A stretch of 64,000 nt of DNA, taken from contig NC_019673.1 in NCBI RefSeq assembly GCF_000328705.1, positions 3,348,001 through 3,412,000 of the forward strand. Reading direction: 5' to 3'. This stretch comes from Saccharothrix espanaensis DSM 44229. Its GTDB lineage: Bacteria > Actinomycetota > Actinomycetes > Mycobacteriales > Pseudonocardiaceae. The first letter of the stretch is position 1. Each line of letters starts with the position of its first letter. Made by a program: the position numbers and the translations under genes. A model generated the notes under the pieces. The model saw only the letters and a list, made by a program, of their open reading frames with translations, was not told the DNA's origin and made no database searches. Shown one piece after another: positions 44,913-53,769 of this stretch.

Positions 44913-46340
44913 TCACGGCCGGTAGATCGCGAGGGCTGCCGGGCGGGCTCGGAACTCGAACGTCGTGCCGGTGGGCCCGACCTCGCCGTCGGTGGCGATC
45001 GCCACGCCTCGGCCGCCCAGCACCTTCACGTCCAACCGGCGGGTTTCCAGGTGCTGGTACGTGCGGCTGCGGTTGAGCGAGCCGAGCAGCGCGCCGATGA
45101 AGAACCGGGCACGGGAGAACCGGGTGTCCGCGCGGATGTACCGGACGTCCATCAGGCCGCGGTCCAGCGCCGGGCGCATCGTCGGTGCGAAGCCCTTCGG
45201 GCGGTACGGGCCGTTGCCGACGAACAGCATCCACACCAGGTGCGGCTCGCCGTTCAGCTCCACCCGCAACGGCCGTGACGAGCGCAGCACCTCGGCCATC
45301 GCGATCCCCGCCGCCGGCCACTTGCCCCACCGGTCCTGCAGCTTCTCGCGGAGCCGGACCATGTCCGGGTAGCCGCCCAGTGACGCCGTGTTGACGAACC
45401 AGCGTGGCCCCACCCCGTCCACGGTCACCGCCGACAGGTCCACCAGCACCCCGTCGCCCGCCGCGACGGCCTGCGCCGCGTCGTCCAGGCCGGTCACGCC
45501 GACGTCGCGGGCGAAGTGGTTCAGGGTCCCGGCCGGGACCAGCACCAACGGCAGGCGGTTGGCCGCGGCGACCGCCGCCACCGCCGCCACCGATCCGTCA
45601 CCGCCCGCCACGCCCAGCGCTTTCGGGGCGTGCTCGGCGACGACCGTGTCCAGCTCCTCGATCGACGCGATCCGGGCCTTCGGCCACTCCCGGGTGATCT
45701 CCTCGGTCGGGTCGCCGCCCAGCCCCGAGTTGGGGTTGACCACGACGACCAGGCCCTCGCCGTCCTCCAACGCCTGTAGCGCGGCGTGCTCCCGGGCGGA
45801 CGCCGGCTCGTCCCGGCCCAACGGCCACCAACGCCTGGTCAGCAGGCCCGCACCGACCCCGATCAGGGCTCCGGCGGCCACGTCGGACGGCCAGTGCACG
45901 CCGGTGTGCACCCGCGAGTACGCCACCGCCGCCGCGACCGGCGCGACGACCGCCGCCAGCGCGGGCGACTCCATCGCGACCGCCGTGGTGAACGCGGCGG
46001 CCGACGCGGCGTGGCCGGACGGGAACGACGACGACTTGGGCCGCTTGGTCAGCCGGCGCGGCACGTCGAGCAGCTCGGCGGCCGGCCGACGGCGCGGGAA
46101 CAGGCGCTTCGCGACCAGGCTCGCGCTCGCGCTGGCACCGGCGATCGCCGCGACACCCCGCAGTCCGGCGCGTCGTGACCGACCCTTGCGCAAGGCCAGC
46201 ACGGCCGCCACGCCCAACCACAGCACGCTGTGGTTCGCGGCCTTCGACAGGCTCTTCATGCCCTGGTCAACGGGCGTCGCGGGGAGCATCCCGCAGCGCT
46301 TCATCAGGGCCTCGTCCAGGCTGTTCACTCTTCGGAGCAC
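44913..46340 (-). CDS. PAP2 phosphatase fused to diacylglycerol-kinase-like domain
   Basis: 475 residues. The N-terminal about 190 residues are a PAP2 phosphatase with the three motifs KRLFPRRRP, PSGHAASA and SRVHTGVHWPSDV within membrane helices. The C-terminal half is a DAGK/sphingosine-kinase catalytic domain (VVVVNPNSGLGGDP and GVAGGDGSVAAVA, ATP loop VPAGTLNHFARD). The fusion is common in actinobacteria and points to phospholipid or undecaprenyl-lipid turnover at the membrane. GTG start. Confidence 0.9.
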   Translation of the reverse strand: MLRRVNSLDEALMKRCGMLPATPVDQGMKSLSKAANHSVLWLGVAAVLALRKGRSRRAGLRGVAAIAGASASASLVAKRLFPRRRPAAELLDVPRRLTKRPKSSSFPSGHAASAAAFTTAVAMESPALAAVVAPVAAAVAYSRVHTGVHWPSDVAAGALIGVGAGLLTRRWWPLGRDEPASAREHAALQALEDGEGLVVVVNPNSGLGGDPTEEITREWPKARIASIEELDTVVAEHAPKALGVAGGDGSVAAVAAVAAANRLPLVLVPAGTLNHFARDVGVTGLDDAAQAVAAGDGVLVDLSAVTVDGVGPRWFVNTASLGGYPDMVRLREKLQDRWGKWPAAGIAMAEVLRSSRPLRVELNGEPHLVWMLFVGNGPYRPKGFAPTMRPALDRGLMDVRYIRADTRFSRARFFIGALLGSLNRSRTYQHLETRRLDVKVLGGRGVAIATDGEVGPTGTTFEFRARPAALAIYRP

Positions 46341-46408
46341 ACGGGAACGTTATCCGCGAATCCCGCGTGCCGCCCGATTGGATCACTGAGGAAAGCACCG
46401 AATGCGCC

Positions 46409-46414
46409 TACTGT
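46409..46414 (+). promoter_or_regulatory. Leaderless -10 element of pafA
   Basis: TACTGT, six bases, then the ATG at 46421. Confidence 0.5.
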
Positions 46415-46420
46415 TGAGGC

Positions 46421-47779
46421 ATGCAGCGGCGGATCTTCGGCATTGAGACTGAGTTCGGGGTGACCTGCACCTTCCACGGGCAGCGCAGGCTGTCCCCGGA
46501 TGAGGTCGCGCGTTATCTGTTCCGCCGGGTCGTGTCGTGGGGCCGTTCCTCGAACGTGTTCCTGCGCAACGGCTCTCGGCTCTACCTGGACGTGGGGTCG
46601 CACCCCGAGTACGCCACCGCGGAGTGCGACGACCTGGCCCAGCTCGTCACGCACGACAAGGCCGGCGAACGGATCCTCGAAGACCTGCTCGTCGACGCCG
46701 AGCGCAGGCTCGCCGACGAGGGCATCGGGGGCGACATCTTCCTGTTCAAGAACAACACCGACTCGGCGGGCAACTCCTACGGCTGTCACGAGAACTACCT
46801 GGTCGCGCGGGCCGGGGAGTTCTCCCGGATCGCGGACGTGCTGCTGCCGTTCCTGGTGACCAGGCAGCTGATCTGCGGCGCGGGCAAGGTGCTGCAGACC
46901 CCGCGCGGCGCGGTGTACTGCCTGTCCCAGCGGGCCGAGCACATCTGGGAGGGCGTGTCGAGTGCCACCACCCGCTCGCGCCCGATCATCAACACCCGGG
47001 ACGAACCGCACGCCGACGCCGAGCGGTACCGCAGGCTGCACGTGATCGTCGGCGACTCGAACATGTCCGAGGTGACCACGCTGCTCAAGGTGGGCAGCGC
47101 GAACCTGGTGCTGGAGATGATCGAGCAGGGCGTCCAGTTCCGCGACTTCAGCCTGGACAACCCGATCCGCGCGATCCGCGAGATCAGCCACGACCTGACC
47201 GGGCGGCGCACGGTGCGCCTCGCGGGCGGCAAGGAGGCCTCGGCGCTGGACATCCAGCGCGAGTACTTCGAGCGGGCCGTGGAGCACGTGGCCAAGCGGG
47301 CACCGGACCCGATGGCGGAACGGGTGCTGGAGCTGTGGGGCCGCACGCTGGACGCGGTCGAGGCCGAGGACCTGTCCAAGATCGACCGCGAGATCGACTG
47401 GGCCATCAAGTACCGGCTGATGCAGCGCTACCAGGCCAAGCACGACATGGACCTGTCCAACCCGCGGATCGCCCAGCTCGACCTCGCCTACCACGACATC
47501 CGGCGCGGCCGGGGCATCTTCGACCTGCTCCAGCGCAAGGGCCAGGTGGAGCGGGTCACCGACGACGGCGAGATCGAGGCCGCCAAGGACACCCCGCCGC
47601 AGACCACCCGGGCCAAGCTGCGCGGTGACTTCATCGCCGCCGCGCAGGCCGCCGGCCGGGACTTCACCGTCGACTGGGTGCACCTCAAGCTCAACGACCA
47701 GGCGCAGCGCACCGTGCTGTGCAAGGACCCGTTCCGCGCGGTGGACGAGCGGGTCGAGCGGCTGATCTCCTCCCTCTAG
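46421..47779 (+). CDS. pafA: Pup-protein ligase PafA
   Basis: 452 residues, same length as the mycobacterial enzyme. The start [19 protein letters not shown] carries the Mg-ATP-binding Glu residues. [40 protein letters not shown] and [12 protein letters not shown] are conserved ligase motifs. It phosphorylates the C-terminal Glu of Pup with ATP and joins it to a target lysine. It lacks the Dop loop. The gene is separated here from pafBC by about 5 kb. A leaderless start is likely. Confidence 0.96.
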   Translation: MQRRIFGIETEFGVTCTFHGQRRLSPDEVARYLFRRVVSWGRSSNVFLRNGSRLYLDVGSHPEYATAECDDLAQLVTHDKAGERILEDLLVDAERRLADEGIGGDIFLFKNNTDSAGNSYGCHENYLVARAGEFSRIADVLLPFLVTRQLICGAGKVLQTPRGAVYCLSQRAEHIWEGVSSATTRSRPIINTRDEPHADAERYRRLHVIVGDSNMSEVTTLLKVGSANLVLEMIEQGVQFRDFSLDNPIRAIREISHDLTGRRTVRLAGGKEASALDIQREYFERAVEHVAKRAPDPMAERVLELWGRTLDAVEAEDLSKIDREIDWAIKYRLMQRYQAKHDMDLSNPRIAQLDLAYHDIRRGRGIFDLLQRKGQVERVTDDGEIEAAKDTPPQTTRAKLRGDFIAAAQAAGRDFTVDWVHLKLNDQAQRTVLCKDPFRAVDERVERLISSL

Positions 47780-47793
47780 CCCTAGCGGACCGG

Positions 47794-47833
47794 GAAGGCT
47801 CTTCGTGAGGCTCACACCTCGTGAAGAGCCTTC
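47794..47833. terminator. Hairpin spanning the pafA 3' flank and the next start codon
   Basis: 11-bp perfect stem (47794-47804 with 47823-47833) around an 18-base loop with an inner GAGG/CCTC pair. The right arm includes the last base of the GTG start at 47821-47823. It can act as pafA terminator and as a translation block. Confidence 0.65.
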
Positions 47834-48849
47834 TCCTCGTCGTGGCCACGGCGGCATCCCTGCTGGTGGCACCCTCCGCAGCCCAGGCGCACGACGCCTC
47901 GTGGGAGCTGCGGCCCACCGGCACCGACGCCCGCTTGCGCGGCCTGTCGGCGGTCAGCTCCAAGGTCGCGTGGGTCAGCGGCAGCAAGGGCACGGTGTTG
48001 CGCACCGGCGACGGCGGCCGGTCGTGGACGTCGGTGCCGCCGCCGGACACCGCGGCGTTGGACTTCCGGGACATCGAGGCGTTCGACGCGCGGACCGCCG
48101 TGGCGTTGTCCATCGGTCCCGGCGAGAGCTCGCGCATCTACCGGACCTCGGACGGCGGCCGGACGTGGGCCGAGGCGTTCCGCAACACCGACCCGAACGC
48201 GTTCTACGACTGCGTGGCGTTCTTCGACCGGTTCCGCGGCCTGGCCGTGAGCGACCCGGTGAACGGGAGGTTCCGGGTGCTGGCCACCCGGGACGGCGGC
48301 CGGTCGTGGCAGCAGGTGCCGACCGAGAACTTCCCGCCCGCGCTGGAGGGCGAGTTCGCGTTCGCGGCGAGCGGGCAGTGCCTGACCACGGCCGGGCCGC
48401 GGGACGCGTGGATCGCGACCGGCGGCGGCGCGAAGGCCCGGGTGCTGCACTCGGCGGACGGCGGCCGGCACTGGACGGCGTCCGACACGCCGTTGCTCAG
48501 CTCCGCGTCGGCGGGCGTGTTCGCGGTGGTGTTCCGCAACCGGCGCCAGGGCGTGGCGATCGGCGGCGACTTCGCCGACCCGTCCGGCGCGGTGGCGAAC
48601 CTGGCGCTGAGCCGGGACGGCGGCCGCTCGTGGCAGGGCAACTCCCGTTCGCCGGTCGGCTACCGGTCGGGCGCGGCGTGGCACGGCTCGACGGTGCTCG
48701 CGGTGGGACCGACCGGCAGCGACGCGAGCCGGGACGGCGGGCGGACGTGGCGCGCGTTCGACGAGGGCAGCTTCGACACCGTGGACTGCCCGAACGCCTG
48801 CTGGGCGGCCGGTGAGAAGGGCCGGGTCGGGGTGCTGAGCAGGGGATAG
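47821..48849 (+). CDS. Secreted BNR-repeat beta-propeller protein
   Basis: 342 residues. Signal peptide about 1-23 (LLLVVATAASLLVAPSAAQA). At least five BNR/Asp-box repeats are visible (TGDGGRSWTS, TSDGGRTWAE, TRDGGRSWQQ, SADGGRHWTA, SRDGGRSWQG, SRDGGRTWRA), forming a six- or seven-bladed propeller. This is the oxidoreductase-like/YCF48-related group and not a proven sialidase. Cysteines in TVDCPNACWAAG may pair. Role outside the cell is unknown. Start codon lies at a hairpin arm. Confidence 0.82.
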   Translation: MKSLLLVVATAASLLVAPSAAQAHDASWELRPTGTDARLRGLSAVSSKVAWVSGSKGTVLRTGDGGRSWTSVPPPDTAALDFRDIEAFDARTAVALSIGPGESSRIYRTSDGGRTWAEAFRNTDPNAFYDCVAFFDRFRGLAVSDPVNGRFRVLATRDGGRSWQQVPTENFPPALEGEFAFAASGQCLTTAGPRDAWIATGGGAKARVLHSADGGRHWTASDTPLLSSASAGVFAVVFRNRRQGVAIGGDFADPSGAVANLALSRDGGRSWQGNSRSPVGYRSGAAWHGSTVLAVGPTGSDASRDGGRTWRAFDEGSFDTVDCPNACWAAGEKGRVGVLSRG

Positions 48850-48888
48850 GAGTCGGCAGCGGCCTCGGCCGGTGGTCGTCGCGCACTA

Positions 48889-48917
48889 TTGACAAAATGG
48901 ATTTGTACATTCAAAGT
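48889..48917 (+). promoter_or_regulatory. Promoter of the ArsR/SRPBCC operon
   Basis: Consensus TTGACA (48889-48894), 17 bases, then CAAAGT (48912-48917), eleven bases before the ATG at 48928. The spacer holds an AT-rich stretch unlike the surroundings, including TTTG-N6-CAAA, a possible autoregulatory site. Confidence 0.6.
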
Positions 48918-48927
48918 TGTCCTCGCG

Positions 48928-49494
48928 ATGAGAGACGTCCTGTACCTGGAGCAGATCGAGCAGGCCGAGGCACTGCTCAAGCCGCAGCGCATCGAGGTGC
49001 TGCGGCGGTTGGCCGAGCCGCACTCGTGCACCGAGGTCGCGGGGGAGCTCAACCAGACCCCGCAGCGGGTCTACTACCACGTGAAACGCCTGGTGGAGGC
49101 CGGTCTGGCGACGCTGGTGTCGGAGCGCCGGGTGCGCGGCATCACCGAGGGCGTCTACCAGGCGACGGCCCGCGCGTACTGGCTGTCACCGGGCCTGGTC
49201 GGCCGGCTCGGACTGCGCCGCGCGCAGGACGAGCTCAGCCTGGGGTACCTGCTGGACCTGGTGGAACAGGTCCAGTCGGACATCGCCGCGCTCGACCGCG
49301 ACCGGCCGGAACTGCCCTCGCTGGGCGTGTCCGGCGACATCCGGGTCCGGCCCGAGCTGCGCCGGGAGTTCTTCGACGAGCTGCGCACGACCCTGCAGGA
49401 CCTGTTCAGCCGCTACGGCGGGGCCGAGGGCGACGCCTTCCGGCTGGCCGTGGCGTGCTACCCGACCCAGACGGAGGAACAAGACCATGAGTGA
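48928..49494 (+). CDS. ArsR-type winged-helix regulator
   Basis: 188 residues. The HTH is clear (LKPQRIEVLRRLAEPHSCTEVAGELNQ split over CTEVAGELNQTPQRVYYHVK), followed by the wing (TLVSERRVRGITEGVYQATA). The ATG at 48928 fits the promoter; the frame extends upstream to 48889 without a better start. The stop overlaps the start of the SRPBCC gene by eight bases, a common actinomycete pair in which the regulator controls an AHSA1-domain protein. Confidence 0.87.
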   Translation: MRDVLYLEQIEQAEALLKPQRIEVLRRLAEPHSCTEVAGELNQTPQRVYYHVKRLVEAGLATLVSERRVRGITEGVYQATARAYWLSPGLVGRLGLRRAQDELSLGYLLDLVEQVQSDIAALDRDRPELPSLGVSGDIRVRPELRREFFDELRTTLQDLFSRYGGAEGDAFRLAVACYPTQTEEQDHE

Positions 49495-50374
49495 GACCGT
49501 GACCATCCGCGCCCGCGTCAACGCGCCGGTCTCCCGCGTGCACCGCGCGCTGACCTCGCCCGACGAACTCGGCACGTGGCTGGCCGAGCACGTCGCCGTG
49601 GACCTGCCGGACCGCTACCAGTTCTGGGGCCGGCACACCCCGGACGGGGACGCGCCGCACCAGGAGGTCCAGCACGCCGACGACACCACCCTCCGGTTCA
49701 CCTGGCACGTCGGCGGCGAGGCCACCACGGTCGAGTTCGCCCTGGCCGCCGAGGGCGACGGCGACACCACGATCGTCTCGGTGTCGCAGAGCCACTTCCC
49801 GGGCTGGGCGGCGGCGGTGTCCGAGCAGGGCGTCCTGGGCGCCCTCTACACCTACTGGTGCCTGGCGCTGGCCAACCTGGTCGAGCACGTCGACGGCCGC
49901 CCGCTCACGCCCCGCGCCGACTTCACCACCTCGGACCTGCGCGCGTCGGTGGAGATCGCGGGGAGCAGGGAAGCGGTCTACCGGGCGCTGTCCGACGCCG
50001 ACGAGTACTCCCGCTGGTTCGGCGCGAAGATCGACATCGAGCCGTGGGAGGGCGGCCGGGTCGCGATGGGCGGCTTCGACGCCAACCCCGAACCGGGCAA
50101 GGTCGTGGACCTGGTCGAGAACGAGCGGATGACCATCGACTGGGGCGGCGGCCTGGCCACCGCGTGGGAGCTGGCCGAGTCCGGCGGCAAGACCCGGCTC
50201 ACGTTCGTGCAGAGCGGGTTCATGGACGGCCGGCCGCCTTACGCCGCGTGGACGGGGTGGCTGTCCGGTGTCGCCGAGCTGCGCCGGTACGTCGAGCTCG
50301 GCTCGGCGTGGACGCCGATCTGGCTCCAGGCGGAGATGCCCGGCGCGCCCGAGGGAATGCTCACAGGCGGGTGA
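49487..50374 (+). CDS. Tandem SRPBCC (AHSA1-like) protein
   Basis: 295 residues. Two START-like AHSA1 domains in a row: the first (VTIRARVNAPVSRVHRALTS, DELGTWLAEHVAVDLPDRYQ) and the second (ASVEIAGSREAVYRALSDAD, EYSRWFGAKIDIEPWEGG, VDLVENERMTIDW). The fold has a deep hydrophobic cavity for ligands. Cotranslated with the ArsR-type gene. Ligand unknown. The 3' end overlaps the convergent response regulator by 14 bases. Confidence 0.85.
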   Translation: MSETVTIRARVNAPVSRVHRALTSPDELGTWLAEHVAVDLPDRYQFWGRHTPDGDAPHQEVQHADDTTLRFTWHVGGEATTVEFALAAEGDGDTTIVSVSQSHFPGWAAAVSEQGVLGALYTYWCLALANLVEHVDGRPLTPRADFTTSDLRASVEIAGSREAVYRALSDADEYSRWFGAKIDIEPWEGGRVAMGGFDANPEPGKVVDLVENERMTIDWGGGLATAWELAESGGKTRLTFVQSGFMDGRPPYAAWTGWLSGVAELRRYVELGSAWTPIWLQAEMPGAPEGMLTGG

Positions 50375-51011
50375 GGCGGATCAGCCGGCGTTCGACGGCG
50401 ATCGTCACGGCCGCCGTCCGGGTCGCCACGCCGAGCTTGTCGAAGATCCGCACCAGGTGCGTCTTCACCGTGGCCTCGCTGATGAACAGCGCTCTCGCGA
50501 TCTCCCGGTTCGACAGGCCGCGGGCGAGGTGGTCCAGGATCTCGATCTCCCGGCGGCTCACCGCCGGCGCGGGGTCGCGGACCGTGCGCAGCAGCCGACG
50601 GGCGATGTCGGGGGACAGCACGGTCTGCCCGCGCGCCGCCCGCCGGACCGCGTCGGCCAACTCGTCCGGCGGCGAGTCCTTGAGCAGGTAGCCGGTCGCG
50701 CCCGCCTCGACCGCGCGCACCACGTCCGCGTCCGAGTCGTAGGTGGTCAGCACCACGACCTCGGGCGGGTCGGGCAGCGCGCGGACCCGCCGGGTGGCCT
50801 CGACGCCGTCGATGCCCGCGCCGAGCTGGAGGTCCATCAGCACCACGTCCGGCCGGAGGTCGGCGGCGCGCCGGACCGCGTCCTCACCGGTCGCGGCCTC
50901 CGCCACCACCTCGAAGTCGCGTTGCAGCAGACCGGTCAGCCCGAACCGGACCACCGGGTGGTCGTCCACCACCAGGACCCGCAGGGGGCCGGTCACGTCG
51001 GCACCGGTCAC
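50361..51011 (-). CDS. NarL/LuxR-type response regulator
   Basis: 216 residues. The receiver begins RVLVVDDHPVVRFGLTGLL, with Asp in VVLMDLQLGAGIDG and Lys in YLLKD. The LuxR HTH is VSRREIEILDHLARGLSNREI to TVKTHLVRIFDKL. The GTG at 51011 overlaps the kinase stop (GTGA). A 15-bp tandem duplication across the junction gives repeated GADVTGADVTG, so a second equivalent GTG at 50996 also exists. Partner of the next kinase. Confidence 0.9.
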   Translation of the reverse strand: MTGADVTGPLRVLVVDDHPVVRFGLTGLLQRDFEVVAEAATGEDAVRRAADLRPDVVLMDLQLGAGIDGVEATRRVRALPDPPEVVVLTTYDSDADVVRAVEAGATGYLLKDSPPDELADAVRRAARGQTVLSPDIARRLLRTVRDPAPAVSRREIEILDHLARGLSNREIARALFISEATVKTHLVRIFDKLGVATRTAAVTIAVERRLIRLTRL

Positions 51012-51020
51012 GTCGGCACC
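50991..51020. repeat. 15-bp perfect tandem duplication at a kinase/regulator junction
   Basis: The unit at 50991-51005 is repeated exactly at 51006-51020. The length keeps the frame and duplicates the GTG start of the response regulator. Confidence 0.93.
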
Positions 51021-51979
51021 GTGACGCCCAGGGCGGTTCCCTCGCCGGGCGCGCTCTCTACCGACAGCGTGCCGCCGAGTTCGGCGACCCGGCTGCGGAT
51101 GGAGGCCAGCCCGAAGCCCCGGCCCTCGCCCGGCGTCACGGCCCGGGGGTCGAAGCCCCGGCCGTCGTCGCACACGTCGAGCGTCACCGCGTCGCCCAGG
51201 TAGGAGAGGGTCACCACGACAGTGTGCGCCTCGGCGTGCTCCCGGACGTTGGCCAGCGCGCCCTGCGCGACCCGCAGCAACGCCACCTCGGTCGGCACGG
51301 TCAGCGGGTACGGCTCGCCGTGCACCTCGACCCGGTCGCACAGGCCGCGCAGCGCATCCTCCAGCGAACGGCCCTGCAACGGCGACAGGTCGCGCACGAA
51401 CCGGCGTGCCTCGGCGAGGTTCTCCTTGGCCACGTCGGCGGCCCGCCGGGTGTCGCCGAGTTCGAGCAGCAACGTGATGCTGGACAGGCCCTGCGCCAGG
51501 GTGTCGTGGATCTCGCGGCCCAGCCGCTGCCGCTCGGCGAGCACGCCCGCCTCGTGGATCAGCCGCCGCCGGTCGAAGAACACCGCGCCGGTGATGACCG
51601 CGACCCCGACCGGCCCGAGCACCAGGCTGGGCTCCACCGCGTCGGCCAGCCTGATCTGGGCCAGCACCACGGCCAGCGTGAGCACGCCCGCGAGCGGCAC
51701 CGCGAGGCGTGGCCGCAACTGGCGCAAACACTGGAAGAACAGCGGGATGGCACACCACCCGAAGCTGGGTGCGAGCCAGACCAGCACCAGCCACACGCCC
51801 AGCACCGCCGGCAGCGCTCTCGTCCACCGCACGCCCGCCGGGTACAGCGCCCCGAGGCAGAGTGCCGCGCCCAGCACGACGGGGTCGGCGCCGTGGTACG
51901 CGAGGTACCGCGCCGCCGACGCCGCCAACAGCACGTAGAAGCCCGCGTGCATCGCCCGGTGCAGCCACACGGCGCTCAC
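51008..51979 (-). CDS. Sensor histidine kinase (HisKA_3)
   Basis: 323 residues from the GTG at 51979; the frame also opens 18 codons earlier at 52033. Several membrane helices occupy the first 140 residues. The HisKA_3 helix has phospho-His in RQRLGREIHDTLAQGLSSI. The HATPase_c domain is less canonical at the N-box (VAQGALANVREHA) but has DDGRGFDP and GRGFGLASIRSRV. Cotranscribed with the response regulator. Confidence 0.87.
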   Translation of the reverse strand: MSAVWLHRAMHAGFYVLLAASAARYLAYHGADPVVLGAALCLGALYPAGVRWTRALPAVLGVWLVLVWLAPSFGWCAIPLFFQCLRQLRPRLAVPLAGVLTLAVVLAQIRLADAVEPSLVLGPVGVAVITGAVFFDRRRLIHEAGVLAERQRLGREIHDTLAQGLSSITLLLELGDTRRAADVAKENLAEARRFVRDLSPLQGRSLEDALRGLCDRVEVHGEPYPLTVPTEVALLRVAQGALANVREHAEAHTVVVTLSYLGDAVTLDVCDDGRGFDPRAVTPGEGRGFGLASIRSRVAELGGTLSVESAPGEGTALGVTVPT

Positions 51980-52103
51980 CGTAGGCCGTCCGCGACGTCC
52001 TGGGGTCAACCGATGGGTTGAACCTCGGTCCAACCCATTTCACCAGGTCACGGGGGTGGGTCGGCGGCGATTCTGGTGTCGCCGACGTTCGAGGGAGAGT
52101 GCG

Positions 52104-52616
52104 ATGAACAAGACCGTGGTGGGTGCGCTGGTGGCGCTGACGGTGGTGGGTGCCGGCGGGTACGCGCTGGCGGAGCAGCCGCAGGAGCGCGGGCGCGGTG
52201 GGGTGCCGGTGCGCAGCGAGAAGGTGCTGACCGTGGACGCGGCGGTGCGCGCGGCGCAGGTGGCGCTCGACGCGGCGGAGAAGGAGGGCCAGCGGGTGAC
52301 GGTCGCGGTCGTGGACCGGGGCGGTGACCTGGTCGTCCTGCTGCACGGCGACGGCGCGGGCCCGCAGACCGAGGACTCGGCCCGGCGCAAGGCCTTCACG
52401 GCGGCCTCGTTCAACGCGCCGACCTCCGCGCTGGCCGGCCGGGTGACCGGGGCCGGTGCGACGCTGCGGGACATCCCCGGCACGTTGTTCCTGGCCGGCG
52501 GCGTGCCGGTGGCCTCCGACGGTGCTCCGGTGGCGGGCATCGGGGTCGGCGGCGCGCCCAGCGGCGACCTGGACGAGAAGTACGCCAAGGCCGGGCTGTC
52601 CGCGATCGGCGGCTGA
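52104..52616 (+). CDS. Exported GlcG/HbpS-family (heme-binding-like) protein
   Basis: 170 residues. N-terminal signal peptide or anchor (KTVVGALVALTVVGAGGYALA), then a GlcG/HbpS domain (LTVDAAVRAAQVALDAAEKE, VTVAVVDRGGDLVVLLHGDG, ARRKAFTAASFNAPTSAL, AGGVPVASDGAPVAGIGVGG). HbpS in Streptomyces binds heme outside the cell and tunes a two-component kinase (SenS). Here the adjacent divergent gene is also a sensor kinase. A direct partnership is an inference. GAGGGAGAG is the ribosome site. Confidence 0.85.
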   Translation: MNKTVVGALVALTVVGAGGYALAEQPQERGRGGVPVRSEKVLTVDAAVRAAQVALDAAEKEGQRVTVAVVDRGGDLVVLLHGDGAGPQTEDSARRKAFTAASFNAPTSALAGRVTGAGATLRDIPGTLFLAGGVPVASDGAPVAGIGVGGAPSGDLDEKYAKAGLSAIGG

Positions 52617-52773
52617 CCCGGCGCGCCGGGCCCGCCCGGGGACCCGAGCCGGAGGAGCCCGGCCCCCCGGGTGGTGGGTCGGGTTTGTCCGGTTCCGGCG
52701 GTCGCGCGCGACCGAATGGACCATCGGGTCGGATTCGGGTGGGGATGGGCGTCACCGGGGGTTCGGGCGGGGT

Positions 52774-52779
52774 TAGGGT
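52774..52779 (+). promoter_or_regulatory. Leaderless -10 element of pafB
   Basis: TAGGGT, six bases, then GTG at 52786. Confidence 0.5.
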
Positions 52780-52785
52780 TCACCG

Positions 52786-53769
52786 GTGGCCATCGCACGT
52801 GCCGAACGGCTCGTCAACCTGGTGCTGTGCCTGCTCTCCACCCGCCAGTACCTGACCGCCGAGCGCATCCGCGCCATCGTCCCCGGCTATTCGGACGCCG
52901 TGACCGACGAGGCGTTCTTCCGCATGTTCGAACGCGACAAGACAGAGCTGCGCGACCTCGGCGTGCCGCTGGAGATCGGCCGCAACGTGGGCGTTGACGG
53001 CCCGGACGGCTACCGCATCGCCCGGCGCGACTACGAGCTCGGCGACATCGACCTGGAGCCCGACGAGGCCGCGGCGGTCGCACTGGCCGCGCGGCTGTGG
53101 GACTCGCCGCAGTTCACCGGTGCCGCGCACGGCGCGCTGATCAAGCTGCGCGCGGCGGGCGTCGACGTCGACCAGGACGTGCACGTGGCGGTCGAGCCGA
53201 AGGTGCGCACCAGCGAACCCGCGTTCCCGCCGCTGCTCGCGGCCGTCCAGCAGGGCCGCGTGGTCGAGTTCGACTACCGCCGGCCGGTGCCGATCGAGGT
53301 GCGGCGGCGCACCGTCGAGCCGTGGGGCGTGGTCGCCTGGCGCGGTCGGTGGTACCTGGTCGGGCACGACCGGGACCGGCGCGCGCCGCGCTGCTTCCGG
53401 CTCTCGCGGATCGTCGGCGAGGTCGCCGCGGTCGGCAAGGCCGGTGCCGTGGAACGGCCCGACACCGTCGACCTGCTCAGCTTCGTGGCGCGCAGCGAGC
53501 CGGTCACCCAGAACGTGGCCACCGCCAAGCTGTGGGTGGCCCGGGGCCGGGCGCAGGGCGTGCGCCGGCGGGCCCGGCCGGTGGGCGAGCGGGAGGTGGA
53601 CGGCGAGCCCGGCGACCTGCTGGAGATCGACCTGAGGTTCCCCGACTCGGCGGCCAACTGGATCGCCGGGTTCGGCCCGGACGTGCTGGTGCTGGAACCC
53701 GAGGTGCTGGCCAAGACGGTGCGGGAGAAGCTGGTCGGCGCGCTGCGCGGGGCGGGGGTGCGGGCGTGA
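52786..53769 (+). CDS. pafB: WYL-domain transcription activator PafB
   Basis: 327 residues. N-terminal winged HTH (ERLVNLVLCLLSTRQYLTAERI and FFRMFERDKTELRDLG), then the WYL domain (VVEFDYRRPVPIEVRRRTVEPW, WRGRWYLVGHDRDR) and a WCX extension. PafB pairs with PafC to activate DNA-repair genes in the RecA-independent response of mycobacteria, switched by single-stranded DNA bound to the WYL domains. Coupled to pafC by GTGA. Leaderless GTG start. Confidence 0.94.
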   Translation: MAIARAERLVNLVLCLLSTRQYLTAERIRAIVPGYSDAVTDEAFFRMFERDKTELRDLGVPLEIGRNVGVDGPDGYRIARRDYELGDIDLEPDEAAAVALAARLWDSPQFTGAAHGALIKLRAAGVDVDQDVHVAVEPKVRTSEPAFPPLLAAVQQGRVVEFDYRRPVPIEVRRRTVEPWGVVAWRGRWYLVGHDRDRRAPRCFRLSRIVGEVAAVGKAGAVERPDTVDLLSFVARSEPVTQNVATAKLWVARGRAQGVRRRARPVGEREVDGEPGDLLEIDLRFPDSAANWIAGFGPDVLVLEPEVLAKTVREKLVGALRGAGVRA

